Shown here piece by piece: positions 34,807 through 44,197 of a stretch of DNA of 64,000 nt (position 1 is the stretch's first letter; the number at the start of each line of letters is the position of its first letter). The stretch is from Aggregicoccus sp. 17bor-14 (GTDB taxonomy: Bacteria > Myxococcota > Myxococcia > Myxococcales > Myxococcaceae). The stretch spans positions 186,001-250,000 of the forward strand of contig NZ_VJZZ01000011.1 in NCBI RefSeq assembly GCF_009659535.1, given 5' to 3'. Below the pieces are notes generated by a model that did not search any database, had not been told where the DNA came from, and was given only the letters and a program-made list of their open reading frames with translations. The translations under genes and the position numbers were made by a program.

Positions 34807-37182
34807 TTAGCGGAAAGCCTCCTCGGGCACCAGAGGTCCCTTGAGCTGCCTATCCTCGAAGTCACAGCGCGCTTGCCACTCCTGGGCCTCGCGCAGCAGC
34901 GCCCGCCCCAGCTCCGGCAGCGCCCCCACCTCGTGGCGCACCGCGCCGCAGTCCCCGGCCTCGTAGGCGCTCTGCACCTGCAGCCGCAGCGCCTCGCGGC
35001 GGATCTCCGCGGGCAGGGGCTCCTCGCCCCCGCGGGGCGCGAGCGCCTGCGCCAGGTGCTCGAGCGCGAGCCGGGGGGCGCCGGCCTGCGCGAGCCTGCG
35101 CCCCAGCAGGTAGTGCAGGTAGGGGTCTCGGGGCAGCTGCTCGAGCGCGAGCGCGAGCCGCAAGAGGCGCAGCTCCTCCGCGTCCTGGCGGAAGTAGCCC
35201 CCGATGGCGCGCGCGCGCGCCGGGCTCTCGAGCGCGGCGAGCTTCACCTGCGCCGTGCGGGTGGCCTCGGGGGTGGCGGCGAGCTGCAGCGCCCGCTCGA
35301 GCGCCGCGCGCGCCTCCTCCGGCCGCTCGCGCGAGAGCGCCAGGTCCGCGACCGCGAGCTGCACCTCCGCCTCCTGCGCGTCCTGGCCCTTCACGCGGGC
35401 CGCGAGCTGGCGCAGGCGCTGGGCGGCCTCGCCCTTGCGGTCAAGGCGCTCCAGCGCGCTCGCCGCGCCCAGCTCGAAGCCCGGCTCGTCCGGCTGCAGC
35501 GCGCTGCAGCGCTCGTAGCGCGCGAGCGCCTGCTCCGGGTCGCTCGCGAGGAACTCGGCGGCCTCGCTGGAGAGCCGCGCCACCTCGCGCGCGCACGAGC
35601 GGGCGAAGAGGCTGGGCGTGCGAAAGCGCAGCAGCGCGCGGGCCACGGCCGCCTCGTCCAGGGGCAGCGCGTCCAGCATCTTCTCCCACTCGGTGACGAG
35701 CGCGTCCGTGCTGCGGCCGTAGGTGCCCTCCAGGTCGCCGTGGGCGTAGAGCGCGCGCAGCTTCTCGGCCCCGTAGGTGTCCGCGAGGTGGCGCAGGAAG
35801 GAGCCCACCAGCGTGTACGCGCGCGCCGGGGCCGCCTGGTAGAAGCCCTTCGGCCCCAGGATGGTGCGCAGGTCCGGCGCGAGCCCCTGCTTGCGCATCC
35901 CCGCGGCCCACTCGTGCAGGGTGAGGCCGCCCTGCACCGGGTCGTCCGCGCTCACCGCGAGCCCCTCGATGATGCCCATCAGGGGCCACAGCCCCCCGGC
36001 CACTGCCGCGACCTTGAAGGGGCCGCTGCCCGCGGGCGCCGCCATCACGTGCGCCAGCTCGTGCTTGAGCGTGGGGTGGGGAAAGGGCCGGTCCCCGACG
36101 TGCAGCTCCTGGCGCCAGGGCTTGGCGAACTGCGTGCGCCCCGCGCCCACCAGCTGCCGCTTCTCCTCGTCCGAGCGGTACACCCACACCGTGATGCGCC
36201 CCACCGGCGCCACGCCCAGGTACTGCGCGAGCTGCGTGTGGCGGAACTCCAGGTCGCGCGCGAGCCGGTCCACCGAGAGCTTGTCCTTGCCGCGCGGGTA
36301 CACGATGCGGAAGTGCGGCGTGAGCCGCTCGCCGCCGAGGCGCTCCGCGAGGTAGCCCTCCGTCATCCGCGTGCCCAGGGACGGAGCGCGCTCCTCCAGC
36401 GCGGCGACGCCGAAGGCCACCAGCCCCAGCAGCACGAAGGCCCCGGGGCGCACGTGCGGGCGGCGCAGGCGCCCCTCGCGCATGTCCAGGAAGAAGGCGG
36501 CGAGCAGCCACAGCAGCGCCGCGAGCAGCAGCGTCTGCAGCCGGAACCAGAGCATCCCGGCGGTGAGCTGCAGGGCCTCGTCGTAGAGCGGCCCGGGCAG
36601 GAAGCCGAGGAAGTGGTTGTAGGCGTACACCTGCGGCCCGGCCACCAGCGGCCACACGGTGAGCACGAGCGAGAGCGCCACCAGCAGCGCGTAGAGCCCC
36701 AGCGCGCGGCCCGCGCCGCGCGCCCAGAAGCCGCAGAACACGCCCGCGGCAGCCGCCAGGGCCGCGGAGGGCAGGGTGAGCAGCGGGTAGAAGCCCAGGA
36801 GCGCGAAGGGGCTGCACGCGGTGGACAGCAGCGCGAAGAGCACCGAGGTCACCAGCGGGGGCACCAGGACGGCGGTGTTGAGCACCATCGCGCTGCACGC
36901 CGCCACCCAGGCGCTGCCCACCGCCCCGTCCTCGCGCAGCGCCCCCTTCGGCCGGGGGTCTCGCCCCTGGATGAGCCGGCGCTCCTGGAAGGCCGCCGCG
37001 ATGCCCACCCCGCCTCCCAGGAGTCCCACCCCCAGCGACAGGGCGAGCCCCAGCTCGAAGCCGGGCACCCCGAAGAGCGGGAGGGCGACGAGGGCCGAGC
37101 CCCCCCCCGCGAGCAGCAGGACGAGCAGGAGGACGGCCGGACGGCGCAGCAGGGCGAGGGCGCGGAGGAGGACTTGCCGCAT
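34807..37182 (-). CDS. polytopic membrane metallopeptidase with TPR-like C-terminus
   Basis: 791 residues in three parts. About seven membrane helices occupy 8-290. A gluzincin-type peptidase domain follows, with HELAH near 374-378 (LKHELAHVMA) and a candidate third ligand Glu near 405 (GIIEGLAV). From about 540 to the end come TPR-like helical repeats (ARYERCSALQPDEPGFELG; PEEARAALERALQLAATPE). The peptidase and TPR parts lie after the last helix and probably face the periplasm. I know no characterised protein with this exact order. ATG at 37182 is the first before the hydrophobic start. Confidence 0.82.
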   Translation of the reverse strand: MRQVLLRALALLRRPAVLLLVLLLAGGGSALVALPLFGVPGFELGLALSLGVGLLGGGVGIAAAFQERRLIQGRDPRPKGALREDGAVGSAWVAACSAMVLNTAVLVPPLVTSVLFALLSTACSPFALLGFYPLLTLPSAALAAAAGVFCGFWARGAGRALGLYALLVALSLVLTVWPLVAGPQVYAYNHFLGFLPGPLYDEALQLTAGMLWFRLQTLLLAALLWLLAAFFLDMREGRLRRPHVRPGAFVLLGLVAFGVAALEERAPSLGTRMTEGYLAERLGGERLTPHFRIVYPRGKDKLSVDRLARDLEFRHTQLAQYLGVAPVGRITVWVYRSDEEKRQLVGAGRTQFAKPWRQELHVGDRPFPHPTLKHELAHVMAAPAGSGPFKVAAVAGGLWPLMGIIEGLAVSADDPVQGGLTLHEWAAGMRKQGLAPDLRTILGPKGFYQAAPARAYTLVGSFLRHLADTYGAEKLRALYAHGDLEGTYGRSTDALVTEWEKMLDALPLDEAAVARALLRFRTPSLFARSCAREVARLSSEAAEFLASDPEQALARYERCSALQPDEPGFELGAASALERLDRKGEAAQRLRQLAARVKGQDAQEAEVQLAVADLALSRERPEEARAALERALQLAATPEATRTAQVKLAALESPARARAIGGYFRQDAEELRLLRLALALEQLPRDPYLHYLLGRRLAQAGAPRLALEHLAQALAPRGGEEPLPAEIRREALRLQVQSAYEAGDCGAVRHEVGALPELGRALLREAQEWQARCDFEDRQLKGPLVPEEAFR

Positions 37183-37191
37183 GGCCTCTCC

Positions 37192-37197
37192 TATACT
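37192..37197 (+). promoter_or_regulatory. -10-like TATACT before the PilZ gene
   Basis: TATACT ends 10 bases before the ATG at 37208. If used, transcription would begin about 3-5 bases before the start codon, an almost leaderless message. No ribosome-binding site is visible in CCTCGCG and no convincing -35 box is found at normal spacing. Confidence 0.35.
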
Positions 37198-37207
37198 GGC
37201 CCTCGCG

Positions 37208-37596
37208 ATGCCCGAACAGAAGCCTGGCGCCGAGACGCGCCACCACAACCGCGCCCCGATCGAGCTCAAGGTCGATTACAAGAAGCTCAACTCTTTCTTC
37301 GCGGACTACACGAAGAACATCTCCAAGGGGGGCACCTTCATCAAGACGAAGAAGCCCCTGCCCATCGGCACGCGCTTCCTCTTCAAGCTCACGGTGCCCT
37401 CGCGCGAGGCGCCCTTCGAGCTGCTGGGCGAGGTGGTGTGGAGCAAGGCCGAGGGCGAGGAGCCCGGCATGGGCATCCGCTTCATCTACTCGGACGACCG
37501 GCAGCGCCGCGACTTCGAGAGCGTGGTGGAGCGGCTCATGTCCGACAGCCTCGGCTCCGAGCTGACCGGCAAGCTGCTCAACAAGCCCCTGCACTC

Positions 37597-37600
<4 letters not shown>
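37208..37600 (+). CDS. PilZ-domain protein
   Basis: 130 residues, almost entirely one PilZ domain of the Myxococcus type (TIGR02266-like). The N-terminal RHHNRAPIELKVDY carries the RxxxR-like element, and TKNISKGGTFIKTKKPL matches the D/NxSxxG motif, so c-di-GMP binding is possible although the Arg motif is not canonical. It is divergent from the membrane peptidase gene (25 bases) and its stop overlaps the GTG of the DUF192 gene. Confidence 0.9.
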
Positions 37601-38118
<518 letters not shown>

Positions 38119-39317
38119 GGCTGCGTCCGCCGCGGCAGCAGGCGCCGGAGCATGGGTGGACACGCTCTCGGCCGCCGCGGCCAGGGCGCCCGCCTCGACG
38201 TGCTGGGTGGCGGTGAGGCTGCGCAGGCGGCGCACCAGCCCCTCCAGCTCCGCGGCCCGCAGCTGCACCTGGCCGCTGCGCACGCCGAGCAGCGCGCCGC
38301 GGGTGCGGCTGAGCAGCGCCACCTGGGCGCGCAGCCGCGCGACGAGCCGCTCGCGCTGCAGCTGCCACTCGCCGAGCCGCTCCTGCTCCTCGCGCAGCGC
38401 CCGCGCCGCGAGCGCGAGCTGCTCGCGCGCGAGGGCATCGGGCGTCGCGCGCGCCCGCTGCTCGAGGTCATCCGCCTCGGCGGCCAGCTGCTCCTGCGCG
38501 AGCGACTCCGCCTGCGCCTCCACGCCCCGCCACGCGGCCGCGAGCTCCACGCTCTCGCCGGTGAGCGCGCCGAGGCTGCGCGCGAGCGCCTCCTGCGCGG
38601 GCTCTCGCGGCAGCCGCGCGAGCAGCTGCGTGCACTGCCGGTAGAGCCCGAGCGCGCGCGAGGCGAGCTCCTGCAGCTCACCGGAGAGGCCCGAGAGCAG
38701 CGCCTCGCAGCGCGCCTCCACCGGATCCGGGGTGAGCCCCAGGTGCGCGGCAACGGCCGAGAGCCCGAGGAACAGCCCCGCGATGGCGCCCGCCGCCGCC
38801 TCCGGCACCGCCGCGGGCGCCGCGGAGAGCACGAGCCACTGCGAGAGCACCCGCGCAACCTCGAGCCCCGCGAGCAGCAGCGCCGCCGCGCACAGCGCCC
38901 CGAGCAGGTAGTGCCCCGGCGCAGGCCTGCGCCCGCCCAGCTCGCCCTCCGCCTGCAGGCCGTTCACGTGCGCGCGCACGAGCAGCGCGCCGCCCGCGGC
39001 CGCCGAGAGCCCCGCGGCCCAGCCCTCCTGCAGCTCGAGCGCCCAGGGCAGCCCGGAGGCGAGCAGTGCGAGGCCTGCCACCAGGACCCGGTCGAGGCGA
39101 TCCCCGCGCGCCGCCGCCCCCACCACGGCCGTCACCACGAGCCAGGGCAGGGGAGGCGCGAGCCCTGCGCGCGCGGCGAGCAGGTGCAGCAGCCCCGCCG
39201 CCGCGCCTGCGAGCAGCGCGCGCCCCACCGTGCGCTCGAAGGCCTCGCGGTGGTGGACCTGCAGCACGGCGACGGACGACGTCATGGGGGCACCTTCCAG
39301 GCGCGGGGGACCGACAG

Positions 39318-39358
39318 CCCCCCTGCGAACGCACGGGCACTGAAAAAGGTCTGTGCCG
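39318..39358 (-). promoter_or_regulatory. shared 41-base upstream element, copy 1
   Basis: This element lies 33 bases upstream of the membrane/coiled-coil gene and matches 43419-43459 (upstream of the VWA gene) at 30 of 41 positions without gaps. Read toward the gene, the conserved blocks are CGGC...AGA, C-TTTTC and GC-CGTGCGT. Its position fits a promoter, possibly for an alternative (ECF) sigma factor. Confidence 0.55.
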
Positions 39359-39441
39359 CTTCACGGGGCCGCCGTGGCACGTACCCGCGCAGGCGTGCAC
39401 CCACATGGAAAGGCGCGGCCCGGCCGGGCTAGATCGAGGGC

Positions 39442-39750
39442 ATGAGCCTCTCCCTCGCCATTGCGGCGCTCGCGGCCGCCGCCTCCGTCTTCCTGCTCTT
39501 CCAGTTCAGCGACCGGCTGCTGCCGGGCATCGCCGTGGTGGTGAGCGCGGTGGAGCTGCTCTTGCGCCTCGACATCCTGCGCCTGGACCTGCGCGGCGTG
39601 TCGCTCGGGCTGGTCCTGGGTGCGGCGCTCGCGGTGGTGGGCGCGGTGATGTACTTCCGCGTGAGCAGCAAGGCGGCCGTCACCGCGGCCACCTGCGTGC
39701 TGCTGGTGGGCGCGCTGCAGCTGCTCGGGGCGCTTCGCCTGGTGGGCTAG
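39442..39750 (+). CDS. small three-helix membrane protein
   Basis: 102 residues, almost all hydrophobic: three or four membrane helices (LSLAIAALAAAASVFLLF, VSLGLVLGAALAVVGAVMYF, AVTAATCVLLVGALQLLGAL). No signal peptide or known family. It converges on ybaK with 4 bases between stops. Conserved small proteins of this type are common in Myxococcota; function unknown. Confidence 0.75.
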   Translation: MSLSLAIAALAAAASVFLLFQFSDRLLPGIAVVVSAVELLLRLDILRLDLRGVSLGLVLGAALAVVGAVMYFRVSSKAAVTAATCVLLVGALQLLGALRLVG

Positions 39751-39754
39751 AAGG

Positions 39755-40231
39755 CTAGGCCTTGGGGCGCGAGATGGGCCCGACCTTGCCCTTCGTCACG
39801 CGCAGGTAGTCGGCCGGGGCGAGCAGCAGCTGCGTGCCGCGCACGCCCGCCGAGACCGAGACCACGTCGAAGAGCTCGAGCGTCTCGTCCACGAAGACGG
39901 GGTAGTCCTTCTTGCCGCCCAGCGCGGTGACGCCGCCGCGGATGTAGCCGGTGAGCGGCTGCAGCTCCTTGAGCGGCACGGTGTCCACCTTGCGGTCGCC
40001 GCTCAGGCGCGCGAGCGCCTTGAGGTCCAGCTCCGCGTTGCCGGGCACCACGGCGAGCAGCACCCTGGTGCGATCCCCCCGGGCCACCAGCGTCTTGAAC
40101 ACCTGCTCCGCCGGCAGGCCCACCTTCGCGGCCACCGTCTCCGCCGAGAGATCTTCGGGGTCGAAGGTGTACTCGCGCAGGGTGTAGGGGACGCCCAGCG
40201 TGTCCAGGAGCCGCGCGGCGTTGGTCTTCAC
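39755..40231 (-). CDS. ybaK: Cys-tRNA(Pro) deacylase YbaK/EbsC
   Basis: 158 residues of the YbaK/ProX editing family, which hydrolyses Cys-tRNA(Pro) made in error by prolyl-tRNA synthetase. Family features are TNAARLLDTLGVPYTLREY, the catalytic-pocket lysine in VFKTLVARGD, and GYIRGGVTALGGKKDYPVFVD. Length is normal. It lies 15 bases after purK on the same strand. Confidence 0.93.
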   Translation of the reverse strand: MKTNAARLLDTLGVPYTLREYTFDPEDLSAETVAAKVGLPAEQVFKTLVARGDRTRVLLAVVPGNAELDLKALARLSGDRKVDTVPLKELQPLTGYIRGGVTALGGKKDYPVFVDETLELFDVVSVSAGVRGTQLLLAPADYLRVTKGKVGPISRPKA

Positions 40232-40246
40232 GGACGGGCTCCCCTC

Positions 40247-41401
40247 TCAGGCCCCGAGCAGCGAGCGCGCCTGCTTCACCCGGGCGATTGCCTCCTCGGG
40301 CGTGCTGCCGGAGGCGGAGATGTGGCCCATCTTGCGGCCCACGCGCGCCTCGCGCTTGCCGTACAGGTGCAGGCGCACCCCGGGCAGCGCGAGCACCTCC
40401 TCGAAGCGCGGGCCGCCCTCGCGCAGCCAGATCTCCCCGAGCAGGTTCACGATGACCGCGGGGCGCACGACCTCGACCGAGCCCAGCGGCAGGTTGCACA
40501 CCGCGCGCACCGCCTGCTCGAACTGGCTGGTGAGGCAGGCCACCTCGGTGGAGTGGAAGCTGTTGTGCGGGCGCGGGGCGAGCTCGTTCACGAGCAGGCG
40601 GCCGTCCTTGAGCAGGAACATCTCCACCACCAGCAGGCCCTCGATCTGCAGCGCGTCCGCCATGGCGCGCGCGATCTCCTGCGCGCTCGCCGCGAGCTTC
40701 GGATCGAGCTGCCCGGGCAGCAGGCTCCAGTCCAGGATGCGGTCCTCGTGGTGGTTGTAGGCGGGCGGGTACACCGCCGTCTCGCCGCGCGGGCTGCGGG
40801 CCACGAGCACGCTGAGCTCGGCCTCCAGGTCCAGCGCCGCCTCGGCCACCACGGGGCCTGCGCCCAGCTCCTTCCAGGCGCGCTCCGCCTCGTCCGCCCC
40901 CTTCACCGTCACCTGGCCGCGCCCGTCGTAGCCGCCCTCGCTGCTCTTGACGAAGCAGCGGCCGCCCAGCGCCGCGATCGCGGAAGCGAGCTCCTCGGCG
41001 CTCTTCGCCTCGCGCCAGGGCCCCTGGGGAAAGCCCCCCTTCGCGATCCACGCGCGCTGCCGGCCGCGGTGCTGCACCACCTCGAGCACGCTCGCGCCCG
41101 GGCGCATGGGGGCGTGCTGGGCCACGGCGCGCAGGGTGGAGAGTGGGATCTTCTCGATCTCCAGCGTCACCACGTCGCAGGCGCGCGCCATGCGCACCGC
41201 CTCGTGCGCATCCGAGAAGGGCGCCGTGTAGCACTGGTCCACGACGAAGCGCGACGAGCAGGCGGGATCCGGGTCCAGCGTCTGCACCTGGTAGCCCAGC
41301 GTGCGCGCCGCGAGCGCCATCATCCGCCCGAGCTGTCCGCCGCCCAGGATGCCCAGGGTGCCGCCGGGGGGGACCACGGCCTGGCCATTCGGCGCGCTCA
41401 C
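40247..41401 (-). CDS. purK: N5-carboxyaminoimidazole ribonucleotide synthase PurK
   Basis: 384-residue ATP-grasp enzyme that carboxylates AIR to N5-CAIR in purine synthesis. Visible features are [16 protein letters not shown], the ATP-grasp core ([29 protein letters not shown]) and the C-terminal [14 protein letters not shown]. The start overlaps the purE stop by four bases. Confidence 0.96.
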   Translation of the reverse strand: MSAPNGQAVVPPGGTLGILGGGQLGRMMALAARTLGYQVQTLDPDPACSSRFVVDQCYTAPFSDAHEAVRMARACDVVTLEIEKIPLSTLRAVAQHAPMRPGASVLEVVQHRGRQRAWIAKGGFPQGPWREAKSAEELASAIAALGGRCFVKSSEGGYDGRGQVTVKGADEAERAWKELGAGPVVAEAALDLEAELSVLVARSPRGETAVYPPAYNHHEDRILDWSLLPGQLDPKLAASAQEIARAMADALQIEGLLVVEMFLLKDGRLLVNELAPRPHNSFHSTEVACLTSQFEQAVRAVCNLPLGSVEVVRPAVIVNLLGEIWLREGGPRFEEVLALPGVRLHLYGKREARVGRKMGHISASGSTPEEAIARVKQARSLLGA

Positions 41402-41895
41402 GCGAGCTCCTTCTCGCGCAGCACCTCATCCGTGCGCGCCTTGCGGAAGGCCGCGAGCCGCTCGCGCAGCTCGGGGTACTTCAGCGCGAGGATGGCCGCC
41501 GCGTGCAGGGCCGCGTTCGCCGCGCCCGGCTTGCCGATGGCCTGCGTGCCCACCGGGATGCCCTTGGGCATCTGCACGATGGAGAGCAGCGCGTCGAAGC
41601 CGTTGAGCACGGTGGTGGGCATGGGCACCCCGAGCACCGGCAGCAGGCACTTGGCCGCCACCATGCCGGGCAGGTGCGCGGCGCCGCCGGCCGCCGCGAT
41701 GATCACCGAGAGGCCGCGCGCCTCCGCCGTCTCCGCGTACTGGAACATCCAGTCCGGGGTGCGGTGCGCCGAGACGATGCGCACCTCGTGCGGGATGCCG
41801 AGCTCCTGCAGGATGTCGATGCCGGGGCGCAGGAACTCCAGGTCGCTCTTGCCACCCATGATGACGCCCACCCAGGGGGTGCTCGTACCAGCCAT
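41398..41895 (-). CDS. purE: N5-CAIR mutase PurE (class I)
   Basis: 165 residues. It isomerises N5-CAIR to CAIR. The family motifs are [13 protein letters not shown], the catalytic His in SAHRTPDWM, and [14 protein letters not shown]. With PurK next to it this is the bacterial two-step route. A good sigma-70-type promoter is found upstream. Confidence 0.96.
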   Translation of the reverse strand: MAGTSTPWVGVIMGGKSDLEFLRPGIDILQELGIPHEVRIVSAHRTPDWMFQYAETAEARGLSVIIAAAGGAAHLPGMVAAKCLLPVLGVPMPTTVLNGFDALLSIVQMPKGIPVGTQAIGKPGAANAALHAAAILALKYPELRERLAAFRKARTDEVLREKELA

Positions 41896-41934
41896 GTCCC
41901 AATCCTCGCTTCCGTGCGACGGGAGAGGCAGGCG

Positions 41935-41963
41935 GAGATAGGTTTTCCCCCCGGAAGGGTCAA
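41935..41963 (-). promoter_or_regulatory. sigma-70-type promoter of purEK
   Basis: On the minus strand TTGACC (complement of 41958-41963) and TATCTC (complement of 41935-41940) are separated by exactly 17 bases. Transcription should begin near 41928, leaving a leader of about 33 bases before the purE ATG. This is the best housekeeping-type promoter match I found. Confidence 0.65.
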
Positions 41964-41987
41964 TGAGAATGCGTGGGCCCTGCCGCC

Positions 41988-43394
41988 TCAGTAGGTGGAG
42001 CCCACCCGCCCGTAGCCCTTGCGCGCCTTGGAGCGGGCCGCCTTCACCGCGCTGCCCACGGCCGCGCCGTCCTCGGCCCGCTCCATCTGCGCCGCCACCT
42101 CCTCCTGCGCGACCACGTCCGCGGCCACCGCCGCGGGGCTCGCCACCGCGCCCGCCTGCTGGAAGAGCGACTGGTTGGCCTGCAGCAGGCCGCGCGCCTC
42201 GTCCTTGCGCCCTTCGCCCAGCGCCTGGGCCGCGCGCTCGAGGTTCTGCGCCGCGCGCGCCCGGGTGGCCAGCACCGTGGCCTCCTTGTCCTGGCGCGCG
42301 AGCACCTCCTCGGCGCGGTCCGTCACCTGCGCCTGCAGCGCCACCGCCACCTCGCGCGCCGCCCCTTCCCCCTGCAGGTCCGCGTAGCGCAGCCGCAGCC
42401 CGGCCACCGCGAGCGGCGTCCCCGGGCGCGCGCCCTTCACCCGCACCCGCGCCACCACGCGCTCGAGCTGGCCCGCGCTGAAGTCCGGCAGCCGCACGCG
42501 CACGCTGCGGCCCTGCATCTCACTCGCGTAGCCCAGCACCTCGTCGAGCTGCACGCCCTCGGGCAGCTCGAAGGCCAGCTCCACGTCGCGCGCCACCGCG
42601 GTGGTCGCCTGCTGCAGGTCGCGCTCGAAGAGGGTGGCGAGCTGGCGCGCGTCCTCGAGGAAGCCGTAGGCCCCCGCGCCCGTCTCCGCGAGCCCCTGCA
42701 TGAGGCGCTCGTCGTAGTCGCTGCCCACGCCGATGGCGCTCAGGGTGAGCCCCTGGCCCGAGCGCAGGCCACGCACCTGCTGCAGCAGCGCGGCCGCGTC
42801 CGTGAGCCCCTCCGTGGGCTGGCCGTCGCTCACCAGGATGAGCCGGCGCACGCCGCCCTGCACCGGCGCGAGCTGCTGGGCGGCGCGCGCGAGCCCCGCC
42901 GAGATGTTGGTGCCCCCGTCGTCCACGAGCGCGTCGATGTAGCGCTCCATGCGCTCGCGGTTCTCGGGCGTCGCGGCGAGCAGCGGCAGGCCCCGCACGT
43001 CCGAGCCGTAGTCCACCAACGCCAGCCGGTCCTCGGGCCCCAGCAGGGAGACGAGGTGGTGCGCGGCGCGGCGCGCCTGGGCGAGCTTCTCGCCCGCCAT
43101 GGAGCCGGAGCGGTCGATGACCAGCGCGAGGCTCACCGGGCTGCGGCGGGTGCCGGGCACCTTCGCCCCCTGCACGTCCACCGTGAGGTAGAGCTCGGAG
43201 GCGCCCACGGGCAGCACCGGGTGCGAGAGGCGGCCGCTGAGCCGCAGCGTGCCCTCGCCACTCGAGGCCGAAGCCGGTACCGCTGCGGCAGGTGGGATGG
43301 GGGAGGGAGCCGCGGCGCGCCGGGGCAGGCCGAGCACCAGTGCGCTCAGGGCGAGCCCGACGGCGAGGGAGACGAAGAGGAGGGTGCGGTTCAT
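41988..43394 (-). CDS. von Willebrand factor A domain protein
   Basis: 468 residues. One N-terminal membrane segment or signal peptide ([18 protein letters not shown]) is followed by a VIT-like beta region, then a VWA domain with the metal-ion-dependent adhesion site DRSGSM near residue 93 and the supporting [12 protein letters not shown]. The C-terminal helical region is Ala/Gln/Glu-rich. This matches the proteins annotated as calcium-activated chloride channel homologues; a role in surface adhesion or signalling is inference. Start chosen at the hydrophobic leader. Confidence 0.88.
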   Translation of the reverse strand: MNRTLLFVSLAVGLALSALVLGLPRRAAAPSPIPPAAAVPASASSGEGTLRLSGRLSHPVLPVGASELYLTVDVQGAKVPGTRRSPVSLALVIDRSGSMAGEKLAQARRAAHHLVSLLGPEDRLALVDYGSDVRGLPLLAATPENRERMERYIDALVDDGGTNISAGLARAAQQLAPVQGGVRRLILVSDGQPTEGLTDAAALLQQVRGLRSGQGLTLSAIGVGSDYDERLMQGLAETGAGAYGFLEDARQLATLFERDLQQATTAVARDVELAFELPEGVQLDEVLGYASEMQGRSVRVRLPDFSAGQLERVVARVRVKGARPGTPLAVAGLRLRYADLQGEGAAREVAVALQAQVTDRAEEVLARQDKEATVLATRARAAQNLERAAQALGEGRKDEARGLLQANQSLFQQAGAVASPAAVAADVVAQEEVAAQMERAEDGAAVGSAVKAARSKARKGYGRVGSTY

Positions 43395-43418
43395 GGCGGG
43401 GCTCCTGGCGACGAGGAA

Positions 43419-43459
43419 CCCCGCTGTGCACGCACGAGCGGCGAAAAGGATCTACGCCG
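43419..43459 (-). promoter_or_regulatory. shared 41-base upstream element, copy 2
   Basis: Located 25 bases upstream of the VWA gene and matching the element at 39318-39358 at 30 of 41 positions. The run C-TTTTC and the block CGTGCGT, read toward the gene, are in the same register in both copies, suggesting that the same factor acts on both genes. Confidence 0.55.
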
Positions 43460-43463
43460 GGAG

Positions 43464-43967
43464 CTAGGAGCCCGCGTCCACGACCGGCGGCGCGCCCGCG
43501 CAGAAGTACGGGTTCGTGTTCTCGCCGAAGGTGTTGCGGTAGGCGGCCGGGTCCTCCTGGCGCAGCCGGTCCAGCGTGGTCTGGTCGAGCAGGAGCGCGC
43601 GGCACTCCATGCGCTCCTTCAGGTCGGCCGAGGCCTCACCGGAGACCGTGTCGCAGGTGGCGCCCCCCGGGATGCAGGCCTCGCTGCAGTAGCCGGTGGC
43701 CGGGTCGTTCGGGCCGCCGACGACGGGGGAGTCCTTGTCGTGGACGCAGATCAGCTCCACGCAGTCCGACGCGCCGAAGGAGATGAAGTCCTGGCCCGCG
43801 ACCAGCTCGGAGTTGAGCACCACGGCGAAGGGCGCGACGCCGTTGGGGTCCTTCTTCACCAGCTGGCACTTCTTGCCGATCTCGGTGGAGTCGGTGCAGG
43901 CGGTGAGGAGCAGGGGAGAGAGGATCAGCGCACCGAGCGTGCGGACCAGGAGCGAGCGGCGGGGCAT
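43464..43967 (-). CDS. gltK: gliding-motility lipoprotein, GltK/CglC-like
   Basis: 167 residues. A signal peptide and lipobox (LLLTAC, Cys24) precede a Cys-rich domain with nine further Cys (for example GASDCVELICVH, CSEACIPGGATC), suggesting several disulphides. In Myxococcus xanthus the outer-membrane lipoprotein GltK (CglC) of the gliding apparatus is encoded beside gltB-gltA-gltC; the same arrangement here, with this gene divergent from the barrel operon, is the main reason for the name. The ATG at 43967 is the only one giving a signal peptide. Confidence 0.7.
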   Translation of the reverse strand: MPRRSLLVRTLGALILSPLLLTACTDSTEIGKKCQLVKKDPNGVAPFAVVLNSELVAGQDFISFGASDCVELICVHDKDSPVVGGPNDPATGYCSEACIPGGATCDTVSGEASADLKERMECRALLLDQTTLDRLRQEDPAAYRNTFGENTNPYFCAGAPPVVDAGS

Positions 43968-44062
43968 CGACGGGCCTCGAAAGGGAACGAACACGGCCGC
44001 GCACGCTATCACACGCGGGAGGTGCGCCAAGCGCTGCCGCCATTGCCAGAATTTTCGATCTC

Positions 44063-44077
44063 GCGTCTGCAAGACGC
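44063..44077. promoter_or_regulatory. inverted repeat between gltK and gltB
   Basis: GCGTCT-GCA-AGACGC is a perfect 6-bp inverted repeat in the 230-base divergent region, about 40 bases upstream of the proposed gltB -35 box. It may be an operator acting on both directions. Confidence 0.35.
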
Positions 44078-44101
44078 ACCTTTTGCCACCTCTTTTGCAC
44101 G

Positions 44102-44131
44102 TTGCTGGACTTCGATCCGGGCCGCTAGAGT
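44102..44131 (+). promoter_or_regulatory. possible promoter of gltBAC
   Basis: TTGCTG (44102-44107) and TAGAGT (44126-44131) are 18 bases apart and lie upstream of gltB. A TTTTTT run follows shortly after. The match is only fair. Confidence 0.35.
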
Positions 44132-44197
44132 GCGGACGTTTTTTGCCCGCGGTCCCTCGGCGGAAAGCGCGCCTCTCCACAGCATGGAGCCCTGGAT

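Noticed and set aside
44079-44096. sigma-54-like sequence upstream of gltB (TTGCCACCTCTTTTGCA)
   Set aside because: The invariant GG of the -24 box is absent (GC instead), so it is not a credible sigma-54 promoter.
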